Below, one piece after another: positions 13,227 to 15,330 of a stretch of 15,330 nucleotides of DNA. The position numbers and the translations under genes are program-made. Location: NCBI GenBank assembly GCA_947168365.1, contig CAMVLO010000077.1:1-15330 (forward strand), read 5' to 3'. The notes under the pieces were generated by a model. That model did no database searches and was not told the DNA's origin. It worked only from the letters and a program-made list of their open reading frames with translations. The stretch is from UBA3824 sp017541145. GTDB taxonomy: Bacteria; Bacteroidota; Bacteroidia; Bacteroidales; UBA3824. Positions within the stretch are counted from its first letter, which is position 1. Every line of letters starts with the position of its first letter.

Positions 13227-13304
13227 AAAAATCGTCCAAAAATATGGTAAAATCGTCCAAAACAGTTTTTTTGGACGTTTGAAAAAAAAGTTTGGACGAT
13301 TTTT
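13227..13304. repeat. Nested palindrome of four ATCGTCCAAA-type elements
   Basis: ATCGTCCAAA occurs at 13231-13240 and again, shifted by exactly 21 bp, at 13252-13261. Its inverse occurs at 13270-13277 (truncated, TTTGGACG) and 13291-13300, again 21 bp apart. All four share one dyad centre at 13265.5. The outer arms pair for 14 bp without mismatch (13227-13240 with 13291-13304), and the inner arms for about 11 of 12 bp (13251-13262 with 13269-13280). The right arm ends in a T run, so the outer hairpin could also act as a terminator. Confidence 0.8.
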
Positions 13305-13328
13305 TTATTTAGTTTAGATTTTTTAACT

Positions 13329-13336
13329 TTACTTTG
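13329..13336 (+). promoter_or_regulatory. Possible -7 element of the GH127 gene
   Basis: TTACTTTGT resembles TAnnTTTGY with one mismatch and is the same variant seen before the carbonic anhydrase gene. No -33 TTTG is found at the right distance. It would put the 13380-13408 palindrome within the leader of the GH127 transcript. Confidence 0.25.
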
Positions 13337-13379
13337 TTTTCGATTAATATCAGATAATTAATTCTATTGACGGAGGGTT

Positions 13380-13408
13380 GTAGAGACGCCATAATATGAC
13401 GTCTCTAC
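13380..13408. repeat. Dispersed-type palindromic repeat (GTAGAGACG...CGTCTCTAC)
   Basis: Perfect 9-bp arms at 13380-13388 and 13400-13408, with an internal 3-bp extension (CAT/ATG) and a 3-nt loop. Palindromes with this GTAGAGACG core are known to me as abundant dispersed repeats in various bacterial genomes, including Bacteroidota. Only one copy is present here, so family membership is inference. Confidence 0.6.
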
Positions 13409-13495
13409 GGAGAAAAATCGTGGTGGATTCCGTGGTAAAAAATGCGAATGTTAAGTAATAAATTTTTTTTCTAACAAGATTTTATTTTAAGTGAT

Positions 13496-15283
13496 ATGAA
13501 AATTGTTTCATCCATATTGTTGATTGCGGTAACGGCGGGAGCTGCTTTTGCTGTTGTTCATCCTGACAAGATTTACGACAACAAAAAGCCTTCCGCTCCT
13601 GTTACCGGTGAATTGCAAGAAGTGTCTTTTACTGATGTACGTCTTACTGATGATTTTTTTTCGTCAAGAATTGAAATCAATCGTACCGTAAGTATTCCTT
13701 CTGCGTTTAGAGAGTGCGAGAAAAATGGTCGTTTCGACAATTTTGCTCTTGCCGCCGGACTTATCAAAGGTGAACATCAAGGCGATTTCTCTTTTGATGA
13801 TACCGACCCGTATAAAATTATTGAGGGCGCAAGTTACTCGCTTGCTGTCCATTACGACAAAAAGTTAGATAACTATTTGGATAGCGTTATCAATCTGATT
13901 TCCAAAGCTCAAGAGCCGGACGGTTATCTTACTACTTGCGTTACCAACAATGCCGTTAGGCTGAAAGGCTGGTGGGGCGATCATAAGTGGGACAGAATAA
14001 ATTCGCACGAACTTTATAATTCGGGACATCTTATAGAGGCTGCCGTGGCTCATTACAAGTCAACAGGAAAACGTACTTTGCTTGATGTCGCTATTAAAAA
14101 TGCGGATTTGGTTTGTAAAACTTTCGGAGCTGAGGCGGGCAAAATTCACCGTCCGTCGGGACATCCGATTGTAGAAATGGCGCTTTGCAAATTGTACAAA
14201 GTTACGGGTCAAAAAAAATATCTCGATATGGCGAAATATTTTGTAGAGGAAACCGGTCGTGGTACTGACGGTCATTATTTGAGTGAATATTCTCAAGACC
14301 ATTTGCCGATTCTTCAGCAAACTGAAATTGTAGGTCATGCCGTAAGAGCCGGATATTTGTACAGCGGAGTTGCCGATGTAGCATCGTTAACAAAGGATAC
14401 TGCATATTTTGAGGCACTTAGCAGAATTTGGAACAACATGGCTGACAAAAAACTTTTTATAACCGGCGGTATCGGTTCGCGTGCTCAGGGTGAAGGTTTC
14501 GGACCTGATTATGAGCTTAATAATCATACTGCTTATGCTGAAACTTGTGCTTCTATTGCCAATGTGTATTGGAATTACAGGATGTTTCTTGCTACGGGCG
14601 ATTCCAAATATGTTGACGTTTATGAACGCGCACTTTACAACGGTGTTTTGTCGGGCGTAAGTCTGTCGGGCGACAAGTTCTTTTATGACAATCCTTTGGA
14701 GAGCAACGGCGAACACGATAGAAGTGAATGGTTCGGCTGTGCATGTTGTCCGGGAAATGTTACAAGATTTGTAGCAAGTATTCCTCAATACATCTATGCT
14801 ACTCGCGGCAATGATATTTTTGTAAATTTATTTGCTCAGAATGATGCCGAAATTTCTACTCAAACCAATACGGTGAAAATCTCTCAAAAGACCAACATGC
14901 CTTGGAATGCCGATATTGAAATTACAGTTAACCCCAAAAAGTCACAAACATTTGCATTGCGTTTAAGACTTCCCGACTGGGCAAGCGACAAGCCTGTAAA
15001 AACTTCGTTGTACAATTATTACGAAAAACCAAAGGCTTATACTCTGAAAGTAAACGGTGTAGATTACAATGCCGAATTGAAAAACGGTTATTTGGTAATC
15101 AATCGCAAATGGCAAAAAGGTGATAAAATTCAGTACAATCTTCCGATAGAAGTGCGTCATATCCTTGCCAACGATAATGTGGAAGACGACCGCAACAAAT
15201 TTGCTTTGGAACGTGGTCCTATTGTTTATTGTTTGGAAGGTGTTGATCAACACGATTCTACTGTTTTTGATAAATATTATTAG
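13496..15283 (+). CDS. GH127 beta-L-arabinofuranosidase (DUF1680), C-terminally truncated
   Basis: A 595-residue exported glycoside hydrolase of family 127, which releases L-arabinofuranose from plant glycans or arabinosylated proteins. A Sec signal peptide (1-19, ending Ala-Phe-Ala) suggests periplasmic location. The alpha-barrel catalytic domain spans about 45-440. It contains Glu333 (acid/base by comparison with Bifidobacterium HypBA1) and the zinc-thiolate set Glu349, Cys351, Cys417 and Cys418, with Cys417 in Cys-x-Cys-Cys-Pro-Gly-Asn the expected nucleophile. A beta-sandwich follows (about 440-570), and the conserved Gly-Pro-Ile-Val-Tyr-Cys-Leu-Glu of the last domain appears just before the end. 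Relatives run roughly 80-100 residues further, so the final beta domain is cut short by the TAG at 15281. One frame over, the sequence stays open to the window edge. No PUL transporter (SusC/D) is visible. Confidence 0.9.
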   Translation: MKIVSSILLIAVTAGAAFAVVHPDKIYDNKKPSAPVTGELQEVSFTDVRLTDDFFSSRIEINRTVSIPSAFRECEKNGRFDNFALAAGLIKGEHQGDFSFDDTDPYKIIEGASYSLAVHYDKKLDNYLDSVINLISKAQEPDGYLTTCVTNNAVRLKGWWGDHKWDRINSHELYNSGHLIEAAVAHYKSTGKRTLLDVAIKNADLVCKTFGAEAGKIHRPSGHPIVEMALCKLYKVTGQKKYLDMAKYFVEETGRGTDGHYLSEYSQDHLPILQQTEIVGHAVRAGYLYSGVADVASLTKDTAYFEALSRIWNNMADKKLFITGGIGSRAQGEGFGPDYELNNHTAYAETCASIANVYWNYRMFLATGDSKYVDVYERALYNGVLSGVSLSGDKFFYDNPLESNGEHDRSEWFGCACCPGNVTRFVASIPQYIYATRGNDIFVNLFAQNDAEISTQTNTVKISQKTNMPWNADIEITVNPKKSQTFALRLRLPDWASDKPVKTSLYNYYEKPKAYTLKVNGVDYNAELKNGYLVINRKWQKGDKIQYNLPIEVRHILANDNVEDDRNKFALERGPIVYCLEGVDQHDSTVFDKYY

Positions 15284-15330
15284 TGTCCGAAAAAACAAAA
15301 AAATCGAAAAAAAAATTGAGGAAGCCATTG

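Larger units (their letters stand above)
12875..13495. other. Gene-free, palindrome-rich intergenic region
   Basis: No reading frame of credible length is found on either strand. The stretch is extremely A+T-rich and holds at least five separate inverted repeats: a terminator at 12904-12933, a 6-bp perfect hairpin CGTGAT/ATCACG at 13030-13045, a second terminator at 13084-13113, a nested palindrome at 13227-13304 and a dispersed-type palindrome at 13380-13408. Such density suggests a tolerant insertion site or an unannotated small transcript between the two terminators. Confidence 0.7.

Noticed and set aside
13227..13304. Interpretation of the ATCGTCCAAA repeats as a CRISPR array
   Set aside because: Only two short direct copies with inverted partners, no spacer-like unique units of constant length, no cas genes.
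14963..15328. Minus-strand 121-residue frame at the right edge
   Set aside because: It is antisense to the GH127 beta-sandwich region; its hydrophobic translation arises from the A-rich 3' end read in reverse.

Overview
The window looks like a chromosomal segment of a Bacteroidota bacterium, most likely order Bacteroidales (gut or rumen type). The grounds are A+T-rich DNA, Bacteroidota-type promoters (TTTG near -33 and TAnnTTTG near -7) in front of several genes, SPII lipoproteins with short Asn/Thr/Ser-rich linkers, a fimbrillin-type lipoprotein, a GH127 arabinofuranosidase, and a small lipoprotein that weakly recalls GldN/PorN. No tRNA, rRNA, CRISPR array or transposase gene is visible.

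Layout. (1) 64-1419 (+): the C-terminal part of a type III restriction enzyme Res subunit, opening in helicase motif VI and ending with the PD-(D/E)XK nuclease; it is richer in G+C than the rest. A bidirectional hairpin terminator follows. (2) 1468-2576 (-): a nitroreductase and a uracil-DNA-glycosylase-family protein, probably one transcript from a consensus promoter at 2601-2631. (3) 2779-3327 (+): a beta-carbonic anhydrase, diverging from the pair. A second bidirectional terminator closes it. (4) 3438-10633 (-): a long same-strand array, in transcription order maf, dihydroorotase, small lipoprotein, mutS, rhomboid protease, SGNH/CE2-like esterase lipoprotein. Gaps are short (0 to 59 bp), and the mutS stop touches the rhomboid start (TAAATG). 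The first promoter lies just upstream of maf; the esterase may have its own as well. (5) 10874-12874 (+): a tiny, very acidic protein followed by a fimbrillin-like lipoprotein with a FISUMP-like C-terminal domain. These diverge from maf and are the most accessory-looking genes. (6) 12875-13495: a 620-bp gene-free stretch packed with palindromes: two intrinsic terminators, a short hairpin, a nested four-part palindrome and a dispersed-type palindromic repeat. (7) 13496-15283 (+): an exported GH127 beta-L-arabinofuranosidase lacking its last domain.

How the genes fit together. Most are housekeeping: pyrimidine synthesis (dihydroorotase), nucleotide-pool sanitation (Maf), mismatch repair (MutS), base repair (glycosylase), CO2/bicarbonate (carbonic anhydrase). 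The cell-surface and glycan theme is carried by the CE2-like esterase, the fimbrillin-like protein and GH127. The two genes at the window edges are both broken about 50 nt from the ends, which may be a contig-edge artefact rather than biology. I see no convincing complete novel system. The best candidates for something undescribed are the acidic peptide/fimbrillin pair and the nested palindrome at 13227-13304.
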